NCBI RefSeq assembly: GCF_016863035.1
Contig: NZ_BOOC01000032.1
Coordinates: 1-64,000 of the forward strand
Source of the DNA: Microbispora corallina
GTDB taxonomy: Bacteria > Actinomycetota > Actinomycetes > Streptosporangiales > Streptosporangiaceae
Length of the DNA stretch: 64,000 bases
Direction of reading: 5' to 3'
Shown here one piece after another: positions 1-9,909 of the stretch. Numbering within the stretch: the first letter of the stretch is position 1; each line of letters starts with the position of its first letter. The position numbers were made by a program, and so were the translations under genes. The notes beneath the pieces were generated by a model. The model was given only the letters and a program-made list of their open reading frames with translations. It had not been told where the DNA came from and did not search any database.

Positions 1-62
1 AATAGCGCATCACGCCGGGCGGCGGCCCGCGACATGTCCGCACCATGCGCACCATGTCCACC

Positions 63-91
63 GTGCCGCACGTGGCCGCACAGTGCGGCAC
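63..91. repeat. Inverted repeat upstream of the ebo-like operon
   Basis: Two 8-bp arms, GTGCCGCA and TGCGGCAC, are perfect reverse complements separated by 13 nt, about 90 bp before the first start codon of the operon. It could be an operator or an RNA hairpin in the leader. No -10/-35 pair is obvious in bases 1-177, and the window edge cuts off anything further upstream. Confidence 0.4.
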
Positions 92-177
92 CGTGGCCAC
101 ACCGTGGCCGCCGCCCGCGAGATCTCACCCGCCATGAACACCCCGCCGTTCCGGCGGACGACCGTGAGAGGAGACAG

Positions 178-1329
178 ATGAGTACGGGAGTATGGCTGAT
201 CGGAGCACGAGGATCGGTCGCGGTCACCAGCATGATCGGGGCGCTGGCGGTGCGGGCGGGCCTGGCCGAGCCGACCGGATGCGTCCTGGAGTCGCCCGAG
301 CTGCACAGCGACGCCCTGCCCGGCATCGACGAGCTGGTTTTCGGCGGCCACGACATCTCCTCGATCCCCTTGGGGAAGAAGGCCGCCGCGCTGGGCGAGG
401 CGGGAATCGTCCCGGCCCGGCTCGCCGCGGCCGTGCAGGACGCCCTGCTCGAGATCGAGCAGGACGTGCGGCCGCTGCCGGTCCGCGACACCCAAGCCGA
501 GATCGCCGAGTCCATCGGCGCCGACCTGGACGGTTTCCGCCGGCGCCACCTCCTGGATCGAGTCGTCGTGATCAACGTCTCGACCACCGAACCGGCGCCT
601 CGACCACACCCCGCCCACGCCGATCTCGACGCGTTGCGGGCCGCGCTGGACGGCCCGGACCCCGTCCTGCCGCCCAGCGCCCTGGCCGCCTACGCCGCCC
701 TGCGCGCCGGCTGTCCGTACGTCGACTTCACGCCCTCCACCGGCGCCCGCCTGCCCGCCCTCGACGCCCTGGCCCGCGGGCAGGGACTGCCGTACGGCGG
801 CCACGACGGCAAGACCGGCGAGACCCTGGTCAAGTCGGTGCTCGCGCCGATGTTCGCCCTGCGCAACCTGAAGGTGCGCACCTGGTCCGGCACCAACCTG
901 CTGGGCGGTGGCGACGGAGCCAACCTGGCCGAGCCGGCGGCCAACGCGGCCAAGTCCGCCAGCAAACAGCGCGTGCTGCACGAGACGCTCGGTTACACCC
1001 CGCAGGGTGACACCCGGATCGACTTCGTCGAGGACCTCGACGACTTCAAGACCGCCTGGGACCTGATCACCTTCGAAGGCTTCCTCGGCACGCGCATGCG
1101 CATGGAGTTCACCTGGCACGGCTGCGACTCCGCCCTGGCCGCGCCGCTCGTCCTGGACCTGGCGCGGCTGACAGCGGCCGCTCACGCGGCCGGGCGTACG
1201 GGCCCGCTCACCGAGTTGGCCTTCTTCTTCAAGGACCCGCTTGGACAGGTGCCGCACGCACTGGCCGAGCAGTGGAAGGCGTTGCGCGACGCGGTCGCCG
1301 CGTTCGACGTGCGGAACACGCGGCGATGA
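178..1329 (+). CDS. myo-inositol-1-phosphate synthase-like NAD-dependent cyclase, first gene of ebo-like operon
   Basis: This 383-residue protein resembles inositol-3-phosphate synthases, which use enzyme-bound NAD to oxidise, cyclise and re-reduce glucose 6-phosphate. An N-terminal Rossmann strand carries a glycine turn (GARGS, about residues 9-13). The family's lysine-rich block is present as KTGETLVKSVL near residue 212, followed by GTNLLGGGDGANL near residue 238, the counterpart of the family's NHLGNNDG signature. The ATG at 178 follows GAGAGGAGACAG, and its stop overlaps the next ATG (ATGA). In described ebo operons a dehydroquinate-synthase-like cyclase (EboD) supplies this kind of chemistry; here an inositol-phosphate-synthase-like protein takes that place. 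Sequence drift from housekeeping inositol synthases suggests another sugar phosphate or product, but that is inference. Confidence 0.82.
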   Translation: MSTGVWLIGARGSVAVTSMIGALAVRAGLAEPTGCVLESPELHSDALPGIDELVFGGHDISSIPLGKKAAALGEAGIVPARLAAAVQDALLEIEQDVRPLPVRDTQAEIAESIGADLDGFRRRHLLDRVVVINVSTTEPAPRPHPAHADLDALRAALDGPDPVLPPSALAAYAALRAGCPYVDFTPSTGARLPALDALARGQGLPYGGHDGKTGETLVKSVLAPMFALRNLKVRTWSGTNLLGGGDGANLAEPAANAAKSASKQRVLHETLGYTPQGDTRIDFVEDLDDFKTAWDLITFEGFLGTRMRMEFTWHGCDSALAAPLVLDLARLTAAAHAAGRTGPLTELAFFFKDPLGQVPHALAEQWKALRDAVAAFDVRNTRR

Positions 1330-2174
1330 CGGCTCCGCGCGACCTGTTCGACCTGGTCCGGGCACCAGCGGCGCTGTCCGTCCCCGGCGATGTCGTCGCC
1401 GGGGCGGCCGCCGGAGGGGCGCTGGGCCGCCGCACCGCCGGTCTGGCCTGCTCCTCGATCTGCCTGTACTGGGCGGGGATGGCCGCCAACGACTGGGCCG
1501 ATCGGCATCTCGACGCGGTGGAGCGCCCCGAGCGTCCCATCCCCTCAGGGCGGGTGTCCGCGAACCAGGCCCTCGGCACAGCGGCGGCGCTCACCGTCGC
1601 CGGCCTCGCCGTGGCCGGGCTCACGGGAGGCCGGCGTGCCCTGACGGTCGCCGCCCCTCTGGCCGCCGCCATCTGGGCATACGACCTGGCGGCCAAGTCC
1701 ACGCCCGCCGGCCCGCTGACGATGGCGCTGTGCCGCGGCCTCGACGTGCTGCTGGGCGCCACTCCCGGTTCCTCCGCCGTCGCCGCGCTGCCTTCCGCCC
1801 TCACGATCGCCGCCCACACGTACCTGCTCACCGCGCTCTCGCACGGAGAGGTATCGGGCACCGACCCGCGCCTGCCGGCGGCGACCCTGGCAGGCACCGT
1901 CGCGCTCACCGCCGCCACCGTCCGCGGCAGTGCCGGTGCGGCGCAGCCGGCCCTCGCCGGCTGGTACGCCGCCCAGTTCGGGCTCCCCCAGGCGCGCGCC
2001 GTCGCCGACCCCTCGGCGATGCGTGTCCGTGAAGCGGTCAACGCGGGCATCGTCGGCCTGCCGGCCCTCCAAGGAGCCCTCGCCGCACGCGGCGGCGCCC
2101 CCCGCGTCGCCCTCGCCCTCGCCGCAGTGGTCCCGCTGGCCCGGCGCCTGGTCAGAAAGATCTCCGCGACATGA
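1326..2174 (+). CDS. eboC: UbiA-family prenyltransferase, EboC/SCO3242-like
   Basis: A polytopic membrane protein of 282 residues with many hydrophobic helices. It carries the first aspartate-rich UbiA motif, NDWADRHLD (about residues 55-63), which binds Mg-diphosphate of the prenyl donor. The second motif region, YDLAAKST near residue 119, is degenerate compared with classic UbiA proteins. Members of this actinobacterial family are called SCO3242-type prenyltransferases and correspond to EboC. It presumably transfers a prenyl group to the operon's polar product at the membrane (inference). The start is fixed by ATGA overlap with the upstream stop, and its own stop overlaps the next ATG in the same way. 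Confidence 0.85.
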   Translation: MTAPRDLFDLVRAPAALSVPGDVVAGAAAGGALGRRTAGLACSSICLYWAGMAANDWADRHLDAVERPERPIPSGRVSANQALGTAAALTVAGLAVAGLTGGRRALTVAAPLAAAIWAYDLAAKSTPAGPLTMALCRGLDVLLGATPGSSAVAALPSALTIAAHTYLLTALSHGEVSGTDPRLPAATLAGTVALTAATVRGSAGAAQPALAGWYAAQFGLPQARAVADPSAMRVREAVNAGIVGLPALQGALAARGGAPRVALALAAVVPLARRLVRKISAT

Positions 2175-3028
2175 GGTTCGGCTACGGCACCAACGGCTTC
2201 GCCAATCACCGGTTGCCGGACGCCCTCGGCGTCATCGCCGACCTCGGCTACTCCGGAGTGGCCCTGACGCTCGACCACTCCCACCTCGATCCGTACGCCG
2301 ACGGGCTGGGACCGCGGGTGGCGGAGATCGCCGACCGGCTGCGCACCCTCGATCTGGCGGTGGTCGTCGAGACAGGTGCGCGTTACCTGCTCGATCCGCG
2401 GCGCAAGCACGCCCCGACGCTGCTCGACGACGACCGGGACGTGCGGGTGGACTTCCTGTGCCGGGCCGTCGCGATCGCCGCCGATCTGGGCGCCGAGGCG
2501 ATGTCGTTCTGGTCCGGCGTACGCCCGGACCGGATCGACCGGGCCACCGCCTGGAACCGGCTGGTCGACGGCTGCGGGCGAGTTCTCGACGCCGCTCGGC
2601 GCGCCGGTGTGCCGCTGGGGTTCGAACCGGAGCCCGGGATGCTCGTCGAGGCGATCGCGGACTGGCGGACGCTGCACGAGGCGCTCGGCGCGCCGGACGG
2701 CTTCGGCATCACCCTGGACATCGGGCACTGCCGCTGCAACGAGCCCGCTCCGGTGCCCGAGTGCGTCGCGACCGTCGCCGGCCACCTGGTCAACGTCCAG
2801 ATCGACGACATGCGGCGGGGCGTGCACGAGCACCTGGAGTTCGGCGAAGGGGAGATCGACTTCCCGCCGGTGCTGCGCGCGCTCACCGACGCCGGCTACC
2901 GGGGCCTGATCTCGGTCGAGCTGCCCCGGCACTGCCACGCCGCGCCCGTCGTGGCCGCGCGTTCGATCGAGTTCCTGCGTGAAGCCGAGAAGGCGTCCAG
3001 GCGCGATGCCGAGGGGAGCACGAGGTGA
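2171..3028 (+). CDS. sugar phosphate isomerase/epimerase family TIM barrel
   Basis: This 285-residue protein belongs to the xylose isomerase-like / AP endonuclease 2 superfamily. Metal-site segments are visible: GFEPEPGML supplies a glutamate, TLDIGHC an aspartate and histidine, and the stretch from QIDDMRRGVHEH to GEGEIDF is the usual C-terminal metal and substrate loop. Such barrels isomerise, epimerise or dehydrate sugars and cyclitols. Its position between the prenyltransferase and EboA, with ATGA/GTGA overlaps at both ends, ties it to the same product. It is distinct from the EboE barrel further along, so this operon carries two related barrels. Substrate unknown. Confidence 0.82.
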   Translation: MRFGYGTNGFANHRLPDALGVIADLGYSGVALTLDHSHLDPYADGLGPRVAEIADRLRTLDLAVVVETGARYLLDPRRKHAPTLLDDDRDVRVDFLCRAVAIAADLGAEAMSFWSGVRPDRIDRATAWNRLVDGCGRVLDAARRAGVPLGFEPEPGMLVEAIADWRTLHEALGAPDGFGITLDIGHCRCNEPAPVPECVATVAGHLVNVQIDDMRRGVHEHLEFGEGEIDFPPVLRALTDAGYRGLISVELPRHCHAAPVVAARSIEFLREAEKASRRDAEGSTR

Positions 3029-3630
3029 CGCCATTGGAGCGGCTGCGAGCCGCGCTGCGGGACACGCCGCAGGACGAATGGGTGGACGCCGCGCTCACGG
3101 CGGCGGCCGAGCGGCCCGAGACGATCCGCCGGTCCTTCGCAGCAGCCGGGCGGCGCGTCGGACGGGCGCCGCTGCCCGGCGTCCCCGGGTGGACGGCGGA
3201 CGAGGCCGCCCGGGCGCTGCTGCTGGCCGCGCTGCCGGCGGACCGGGTGCCGGCCGAGACCGGCGAACTGTACCGCTACGGCGACGCCGACGAGAAGCGG
3301 GCCGTGCTCAAGGCCCTGCCGATGCTCGCCGTCGGTACAGCGGGGCTGCCGCTCCTGCACGACGCGATCCGCACGAACGACGCGCGCCTGCTGGCCGCCG
3401 CCCTCGGCCCGTACGCCCGCCACCTCGACCAGGCCGCCTGGCGGCAGGCGGTGCTCAAGTGCGTGTTCACGGGCGTCCCACTGTCCGCGGTCAACGGCCT
3501 GGGCGAGCGGGCCGACCATGAGCTGGCGGCCATGCTGGCCGCCTTCTCCGACGAGCGCGCGGCGGCGGGGCGTCCCATGCCCGCCGATGCCGCCGCCCTG
3601 CTCGACCGTTTGACCCGCGAGGAGGCTTGA
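3025..3630 (+). CDS. eboA: EboA-domain protein
   Basis: A 201-residue, alanine- and leucine-rich, largely helical soluble protein with a GTG start overlapping the previous stop (GTGA). The helical repeat-like pattern, including a central YRYGDADEKRAVLKALP segment and a C-terminal helix rich in Ala and Leu, matches the EboA domain found only in ebo-type operons. No catalytic motif is evident, and EboA has no assigned reaction. It may be a scaffold or accessory factor. The stop codon overlaps the ATG of the TatD-like gene (TGATG), so all members of this operon are probably made in fixed proportion. Confidence 0.75.
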   Translation: MTPLERLRAALRDTPQDEWVDAALTAAAERPETIRRSFAAAGRRVGRAPLPGVPGWTADEAARALLLAALPADRVPAETGELYRYGDADEKRAVLKALPMLAVGTAGLPLLHDAIRTNDARLLAAALGPYARHLDQAAWRQAVLKCVFTGVPLSAVNGLGERADHELAAMLAAFSDERAAAGRPMPADAAALLDRLTREEA

Positions 3631-4481
3631 TGCGCATCTTCGACCCGCACATCCACATGACGTCGCGCACCACGGACGACTACGCGCGGATGGCCGCCGC
3701 CGGAGTCCGGGCCGTCGTGGAGCCCGCCTTCTGGCTGGGCCAGCCGCGCACCAACCCCGGCTCGTTCACCGACTACTTCGACTCCCTGATCGGCTGGGAG
3801 CCGTACCGGGCCGGCCAATTCGGTATCGTCCACCACGCCACCATCGCGCTGAACCCCAAGGAGGCGAACGACCCCCGCTGCCGGCCGGTGCTGGACCTGC
3901 TCCCGCGTTACCTGGACAAGGACCGCGTCGTCGCGGTCGGCGAGATCGGCTACGACTCGATGACCCCGGATGAGGACGACGCCTTCGAACGGCAACTCGC
4001 GCTGGCCCTCGAGTACGACCTGCCGGCGCTCGTGCACACCCCCCACCGCGACAAGGCCCACGGCACCCGGCGCACCCTGGAGGTCGTCGCCGCCTCCGGA
4101 CTCGCGCCCGAGCGGGTCGCCGTCGACCATCTCAACGAGGTCACCGCCGACATCGTGCGCGACTCCGGATGCTGGATGGGCTTTTCCATCTATCCGGAGA
4201 CGAAGATGTCACCGCCGCGCATGGTGGAGATCCTCCGCCGCCACGGCCTGGACCGGATGCTGGTCAACTCCGCCGCCGACTGGGGGATCTCCGACCCGCT
4301 CCTCACCCTGGAGACCGGCAGGGCGATGCTGGCCGCCGGATTCACCGACGACGACGTCGACCGGGTGCTGTGGCGCAACCCCGTGGAGTTCTACCGCCAA
4401 TCCGGACGCCTCGACCTGACCGCCATCGGCTCGACCGAGCGCACGTTCGCCGGCAGCTCCATCAAGCGCGGCGGCAGCTGA
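3630..4481 (+). CDS. eboB: TatD-like metal-dependent hydrolase, EboB-like
   Basis: A 283-residue amidohydrolase-superfamily protein. The metal ligands can be followed along the chain: HIH at residues 7-9 after strand 1, a glutamate in VGEIGYD, histidines in VHTPH and VDHLN, and a late aspartate in NSAADWG. This is the TatD-type set, so a hydrolase of a phospho- or amide-linked intermediate is plausible. ATG at 3630 is preferred over an in-frame TTG just before it because GGAGG lies 4 nt upstream and the ATG overlaps the EboA stop. Its own stop overlaps the EboE start (TGATG). Equivalent to the TatD-like EboB of cyanobacterial operons. Confidence 0.8.
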   Translation: MRIFDPHIHMTSRTTDDYARMAAAGVRAVVEPAFWLGQPRTNPGSFTDYFDSLIGWEPYRAGQFGIVHHATIALNPKEANDPRCRPVLDLLPRYLDKDRVVAVGEIGYDSMTPDEDDAFERQLALALEYDLPALVHTPHRDKAHGTRRTLEVVAASGLAPERVAVDHLNEVTADIVRDSGCWMGFSIYPETKMSPPRMVEILRRHGLDRMLVNSAADWGISDPLLTLETGRAMLAAGFTDDDVDRVLWRNPVEFYRQSGRLDLTAIGSTERTFAGSSIKRGGS

Positions 4482-5608
4482 TGCGGCTGCGCCATCCGGC
4501 AGGAGAGCCGCTGCACCTCAGCTACTGCACCAACGTGCACGCGGCCGAAGACCTCGACGGCATCATCGCCCAGCTCGACACGTACGCGGTCCCGATCCGC
4601 GCCCGCCTCGGCACGGACGTCCTGGGACTCGGGCTCTGGCTGGCCGCACCCGTCGCCGCCGCCCTCGCCGCCGACCCCGCGCTCCGTGCCAGGCTCCGCC
4701 GGGAGCTGTCCGCACGGTGCCTGGAGGTGGTCACGCTCAACGGCTTCCCCTACCGCTCCTTCCAAGACCCGGTCGTCAAGCACGCCGTCTACCACCCCGA
4801 CTGGACGACGAAGGACCGCCTCTCCTACACCCTCGACCTGGCACACGTCCTCGCGGACCTGCTGCCGGACGACGCGGCCCGAGGGTCCGTCTCGACGCTG
4901 CCGCTCGCCTGGCGGGACCCCTGGGACACCGGCATGGCCGACCTCGTCGCGCGAAGGCTCAGCCGGCTGGCCGACGGCCTGGCCGCCATCGAGTCGTCCA
5001 CCGGGCGGGTCGTACGGGTGGGGTTCGAACCCGAACCGGGCTGCGTCGTGGAGAGCACCGGACAGGCCGTCGAACGGCTGGCCGGCGTCGACGGCGACCG
5101 GCTCGGCGTCTGCCTGGACCTCGCCCACCTGGCCTGCGCCTGGGAGAGGCCCGCCGACGCCCTGGAGGCACTGGAGCGAGCCGGCCTTCCCATCGTCAAG
5201 GTTCAGCTCTCCGCGGCACTGGAGACCGCGGACCCGGACCCCCTCCGCGCGTACGCGGAGCCGCGCTTCCTGCATCAGACGCGCAACGCCGCGGGCGACG
5301 CCGCGGACGACCTCGACGAGGCCTTCGCCCGGCGGCTTCCCGGGCCCTGGCGGGTCCACTACCACGTGCCTCTCCACGTCTCACCGGCAGCGCCGCTGAC
5401 CACGACCATCCCGGTGATGCGTGAGGCGCTCGCGCAGCTCGTCGGCGGGCCGCGGCCGCTGTGCGACCACTTCGACGTGGAGACCTACACCTGGGGCGTC
5501 CTGCCACCCGCGCTGCGCCCGCAGACCCCTGAGCAGCTCGCCGCGGGCATCGCCGACGAGCTCGACTTCGCCCGTACCGAGCTGCGGGAGCTGGGAGTGA
5601 GCACATGA
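4481..5608 (+). CDS. eboE: EboE metabolite traffic protein (TIM barrel)
   Basis: A 375-residue protein that opens with LSYCTNVHAAEDL, matching the LxYCTNVHxGE signature of EboE. A second hallmark, GFEPEPGC followed by VCLDLAHLACAW, places it in the xylose-isomerase-like fold. The C-terminal part (YHVPLHV, then DHFDVETYTW) supplies further histidine and acidic residues typical of the family. Deletion phenotypes in other bacteria link ebo genes to trafficking or modification of small molecules such as scytonemin precursor (knowledge of the family), but no reaction has been assigned to EboE. The start is chosen at the TGATG overlap. Confidence 0.83.
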   Translation: MRLRHPAGEPLHLSYCTNVHAAEDLDGIIAQLDTYAVPIRARLGTDVLGLGLWLAAPVAAALAADPALRARLRRELSARCLEVVTLNGFPYRSFQDPVVKHAVYHPDWTTKDRLSYTLDLAHVLADLLPDDAARGSVSTLPLAWRDPWDTGMADLVARRLSRLADGLAAIESSTGRVVRVGFEPEPGCVVESTGQAVERLAGVDGDRLGVCLDLAHLACAWERPADALEALERAGLPIVKVQLSAALETADPDPLRAYAEPRFLHQTRNAAGDAADDLDEAFARRLPGPWRVHYHVPLHVSPAAPLTTTIPVMREALAQLVGGPRPLCDHFDVETYTWGVLPPALRPQTPEQLAAGIADELDFARTELRELGVST

Positions 5609-6981
5609 CATCGTTGCTGGTCCTGGACGTGGTGGGGCTGACCCCCAGGCTGCTGGCGCACATGCCGCGGCTGCGGGCCGTCGCCGCGGACGGCTTCCAG
5701 GCGGAACTCGGGACCGTCCTGCCCGCTGTCACCTGTTCTGTGCAGTCGACGTTCCTCACCGGCGTTCCCCCGGCCGAACACGGCATCGTCGGCAACGGCT
5801 GGTACTTCCGCGACCTCGGCGAGGTCCTGCTGTGGCGTCAGCACAACGCGCTCGTCGGCGGAGAGAAGGTGTGGCAGGCCGCCCGCCGCGAGCGGCCCGG
5901 CCTCACGGTGGCGAACGTCTGCTGGTGGTACGCGATGGGCGCCGACGTCGACTGGACGGTCACGCCCCGGCCGATATACCACGCCGACGGGCGCAAGGAG
6001 CCCGACTGTTACACCGCCCCACCGGAGCTGCACGACGAGCTGACCCGGGCGCTGGGTGTCTTCCCTCTCTTCACCTACTGGGGCCCGGGAGCGGGCATCG
6101 CCTCGTCGGCCTGGATCTGCCGCGCGACCCAGCACGTCATGGCGGCGCACAACCCCGACCTGACGCTGGCCTACATCCCCCATCTCGACTACGACCTGCA
6201 GCGATACGGGCCGTCCGACCCGCGGTCAGCCGCGGCGGCCGCGGAGCTGGACAACGTGCTGGCGCCGCTGCTGGACGCCGCCGCGGGGCAGGGACGGACG
6301 GTGGTCGCCCTCTCTGAGTACGGCATCACCGATGTCTCCCGCCCCGTCGACGTCAACCGCGTGCTCCGCGCCGAAGGGTTCCTCCGGGTCCACACCCAGG
6401 CCGGCATGGAGTACCTCGACCCGTGGACCTCGCGCGCCTTCGCCGTCGCCGACCACCAGGTGGCGCACGTCTACATCTCCGACCCCGCCGACGTGCCGGC
6501 CGTGGCGAAGCTCTGCGCCGCCCTGCCCGGCGTCGCCGAGGTGCTCGACGACGGCGGAAAGAGAGCGAACGGCCTGGACCACCCCCGCTCCGGCGAACTG
6601 GTCCTGCTCGCCGAGCCCGACGCCTGGTTCACCTACTACTACTGGCTCGACGACGCCCGCGCGCCCGACTTCGCCCGCCTCGTCGAGATCCACCGCAAAC
6701 CCGGCTACGACCCCGCTGAGCTCTTCTTCGACCCGGCGGACCCCGGCGCCGCCAAGCGCAGGGCCGGCGTGGCGCTGCTGCGCAAGAAGCTCGGCATGCG
6801 CTACCTCATGAACGTCGTCGGCCTCGACCAGGGCGCCCGCGCGGTACGCGGCTCTCACGGGGTGCTTCCCGCCGACCCCGCCGACGCTCCGGTGCTGCTC
6901 TGCTCCGACCCGTCCGCGGCCAGGGAACGATTCGAGGCCACGGACGTCAAGAACCTGCTCCTGCGCCTCGTACTGAAGTGA
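5605..6981 (+). CDS. eboF: EboF-like alkaline phosphatase / nucleotide pyrophosphatase family protein
   Basis: A 458-residue member of the type I phosphodiesterase/nucleotide pyrophosphatase superfamily. The first metal ligand is Asp8 (LLVLDVVGLT), the nucleophile is probably Thr43 (AVTCSVQSTF), and a second ligand set lies in IPHLDYDL. The usual Asp-His pair (SDHG) is replaced by Glu238-Tyr239 in SEYGITDV, and a distal histidine is in ADHQVAHVY. It may remove phosphate or cut a phosphodiester from the operon's product. ATGA overlap with eboE. It is the last gene of the seven, with a 104-bp gap before the convergent adenosylhomocysteinase gene and no clear terminator hairpin in that gap. Confidence 0.83.
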   Translation: MTSLLVLDVVGLTPRLLAHMPRLRAVAADGFQAELGTVLPAVTCSVQSTFLTGVPPAEHGIVGNGWYFRDLGEVLLWRQHNALVGGEKVWQAARRERPGLTVANVCWWYAMGADVDWTVTPRPIYHADGRKEPDCYTAPPELHDELTRALGVFPLFTYWGPGAGIASSAWICRATQHVMAAHNPDLTLAYIPHLDYDLQRYGPSDPRSAAAAAELDNVLAPLLDAAAGQGRTVVALSEYGITDVSRPVDVNRVLRAEGFLRVHTQAGMEYLDPWTSRAFAVADHQVAHVYISDPADVPAVAKLCAALPGVAEVLDDGGKRANGLDHPRSGELVLLAEPDAWFTYYYWLDDARAPDFARLVEIHRKPGYDPAELFFDPADPGAAKRRAGVALLRKKLGMRYLMNVVGLDQGARAVRGSHGVLPADPADAPVLLCSDPSAARERFEATDVKNLLLRLVLK

Positions 6982-7085
6982 TCACCATGTGACGCGGATG
7001 TTCGGCGGCGAGGATCTCCAGGCTCGTGCGGCGGCGCGACTCGCCCGTTCGCCGTTCCGCTCTGCCAGGTCTCGGCCCTGACCCG

Positions 7086-8330
7086 TCAGGAGCCGAGACG
7101 CCAGGAGTGCAGGTAGTCCTCCTGCTCGTCGGTGAGGGCGTCGATGTCGATCCCGGTGGCGGCGAGCTTGAGGCGGGCCACCTCGGCGTCGATGTCCGCC
7201 GGCACGTCGTACACGCCGGGTGTGAGGTTCGCCGACTCCGCCGCCAGCCACGTCACGGCGAGCGCCTGGGCCGAGAACGACATGTCCATGACGGCCGCCG
7301 GGTGGCCCTCCGCCGCGGTGAGGTTCACCAGCCGGCCCTCGGCCAGCAGCAGGAGCCGCCGGCCGTCCTGCAGGACGTACTCGTCGGTGTTGGGCCGGAT
7401 GCCGAAGTGCGCCTCGCGGGCCATCTCCTCCAGCGCCCGGACGTCGATCTCCACGTCGAAGTGGCCGGCGTTGGCGAGGATCGCGCCGTCCTTCATCACG
7501 GCCAGGTGCTCGGCGCGGACGACGTCCCGGTTGCCGGTGACCGTGATGAACACGTCGCCGACCTCGGCGGCCGCGGCCATGGGCCGCACGTCGTACCCCT
7601 GCAGCGACGCGTCGAGCGCCTTGACCGGGTCGATCTCGGTGACGATCACGCGCGCGCCGAGGCCCTTGGCCCGCTCGGCCACGCCGCGGCCGCAGAAGCC
7701 GAAGCCCGCGACGACGACCGTGCGGCCGGCGAGCAGGACGTTCGTGGCCCGCATGATGCCGTCGAGGGTCGACTGGCCCGTGCCGTACCGGTTGTCGAAC
7801 ATCCGCTTCGTCCGGGTGTCGTTCACCGCGACCATCGGGAAGCGCAGCGCGTCCTCCGAGGCCATCTGGCGCAGGCGGATGATGCCGGTCGTGGTCTCCT
7901 CACAGCCGCCGGCCACGTCGCCGAGCAGCTCGACCCGTTCGGTGTGCAGGATGTTGACCAGGTCGCACCCGTCGTCGAGCACGATGTGCGGGCCGATGTC
8001 GAGCGCCTGGTGGATGTGCCGGTAGTAGGCGTCCTTGTCCACCCCGGCGCGGGCGTGCACCTCGATCCCGTACGACGCGAGGGCGGCGGCCACGTCGTCC
8101 TGCGTGGACAGCGGGTTGGAGGCGGCCAGGGCGATCTCGGCGCCGCCGGCCCGCAGCGCGCCCATGAGGACGGCGGTCTCGGCGGTCACGTGCAGGCAGG
8201 CCGCGATCCGCAGCCCGTCGAGCGGCCTGTCCTGGGCGAAGCCGGCCCCGATGGCCTCCAGGACCGGCATCGACCGGGCCGCCCACTCGATCCGCCGCTC
8301 CCCGGCCTCGACCATGTCGGAGACGACCAC
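7086..8330 (-). CDS. adenosylhomocysteinase paralogue, archaeal/thermophile type
   Basis: A 414-residue member of the S-adenosylhomocysteine hydrolase family. It has the NAD-binding loop GFGFCGRG, then [10 protein letters not shown] and ILANAGHFDVEID. It is about 60 residues shorter than its neighbour and ends in YLHSWRLGS instead of the KPDHYRY tail that reaches into the next subunit's NAD site in canonical enzymes. The short tail and the CGRG loop resemble Methanocaldococcus and Thermotoga enzymes; the M. jannaschii enzyme was reported to prefer S-inosylhomocysteine. A GTG at 8330 is chosen because GGGAGAGG lies 7 nt upstream; an ATG 15 bases in is the alternative. It lies 83 bp after ahcY on the same strand, so co-transcription is likely. 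Confidence 0.85.
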   Translation of the reverse strand: MVVSDMVEAGERRIEWAARSMPVLEAIGAGFAQDRPLDGLRIAACLHVTAETAVLMGALRAGGAEIALAASNPLSTQDDVAAALASYGIEVHARAGVDKDAYYRHIHQALDIGPHIVLDDGCDLVNILHTERVELLGDVAGGCEETTTGIIRLRQMASEDALRFPMVAVNDTRTKRMFDNRYGTGQSTLDGIMRATNVLLAGRTVVVAGFGFCGRGVAERAKGLGARVIVTEIDPVKALDASLQGYDVRPMAAAAEVGDVFITVTGNRDVVRAEHLAVMKDGAILANAGHFDVEIDVRALEEMAREAHFGIRPNTDEYVLQDGRRLLLLAEGRLVNLTAAEGHPAAVMDMSFSAQALAVTWLAAESANLTPGVYDVPADIDAEVARLKLAATGIDIDALTDEQEDYLHSWRLGS

Positions 8331-8413
8331 CCCGGCACCTCTCCCTCTTCCGTGCGCGTGGTCCCGCGGGACGCCCGGCGTGCGGACGCCCCACGGGATC
8401 GAGGAGGGGCCGG

Positions 8414-9841
<1,428 letters not shown>

Positions 9842-9909
9842 GAGAGTGTCCCTCCGTTGTCCGTCCCTGCGAGTTTAGGCGGCCCGGTCACCCCCATGCA
9901 TTCGCCAGA

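Noticed and set aside
34..177. N-terminal extension of the first ebo-like gene from an ATG at 34
   Set aside because: The extra 48 residues are cysteine/proline-rich without family similarity; ATG 178 has a ribosome site and begins directly with the Rossmann strand.
10..1365. Long minus-strand open frame covering the inositol-synthase-like gene
   Set aside because: Antisense shadow of a high-GC gene. It lacks any recognisable domain, while the + strand protein has clear family motifs.
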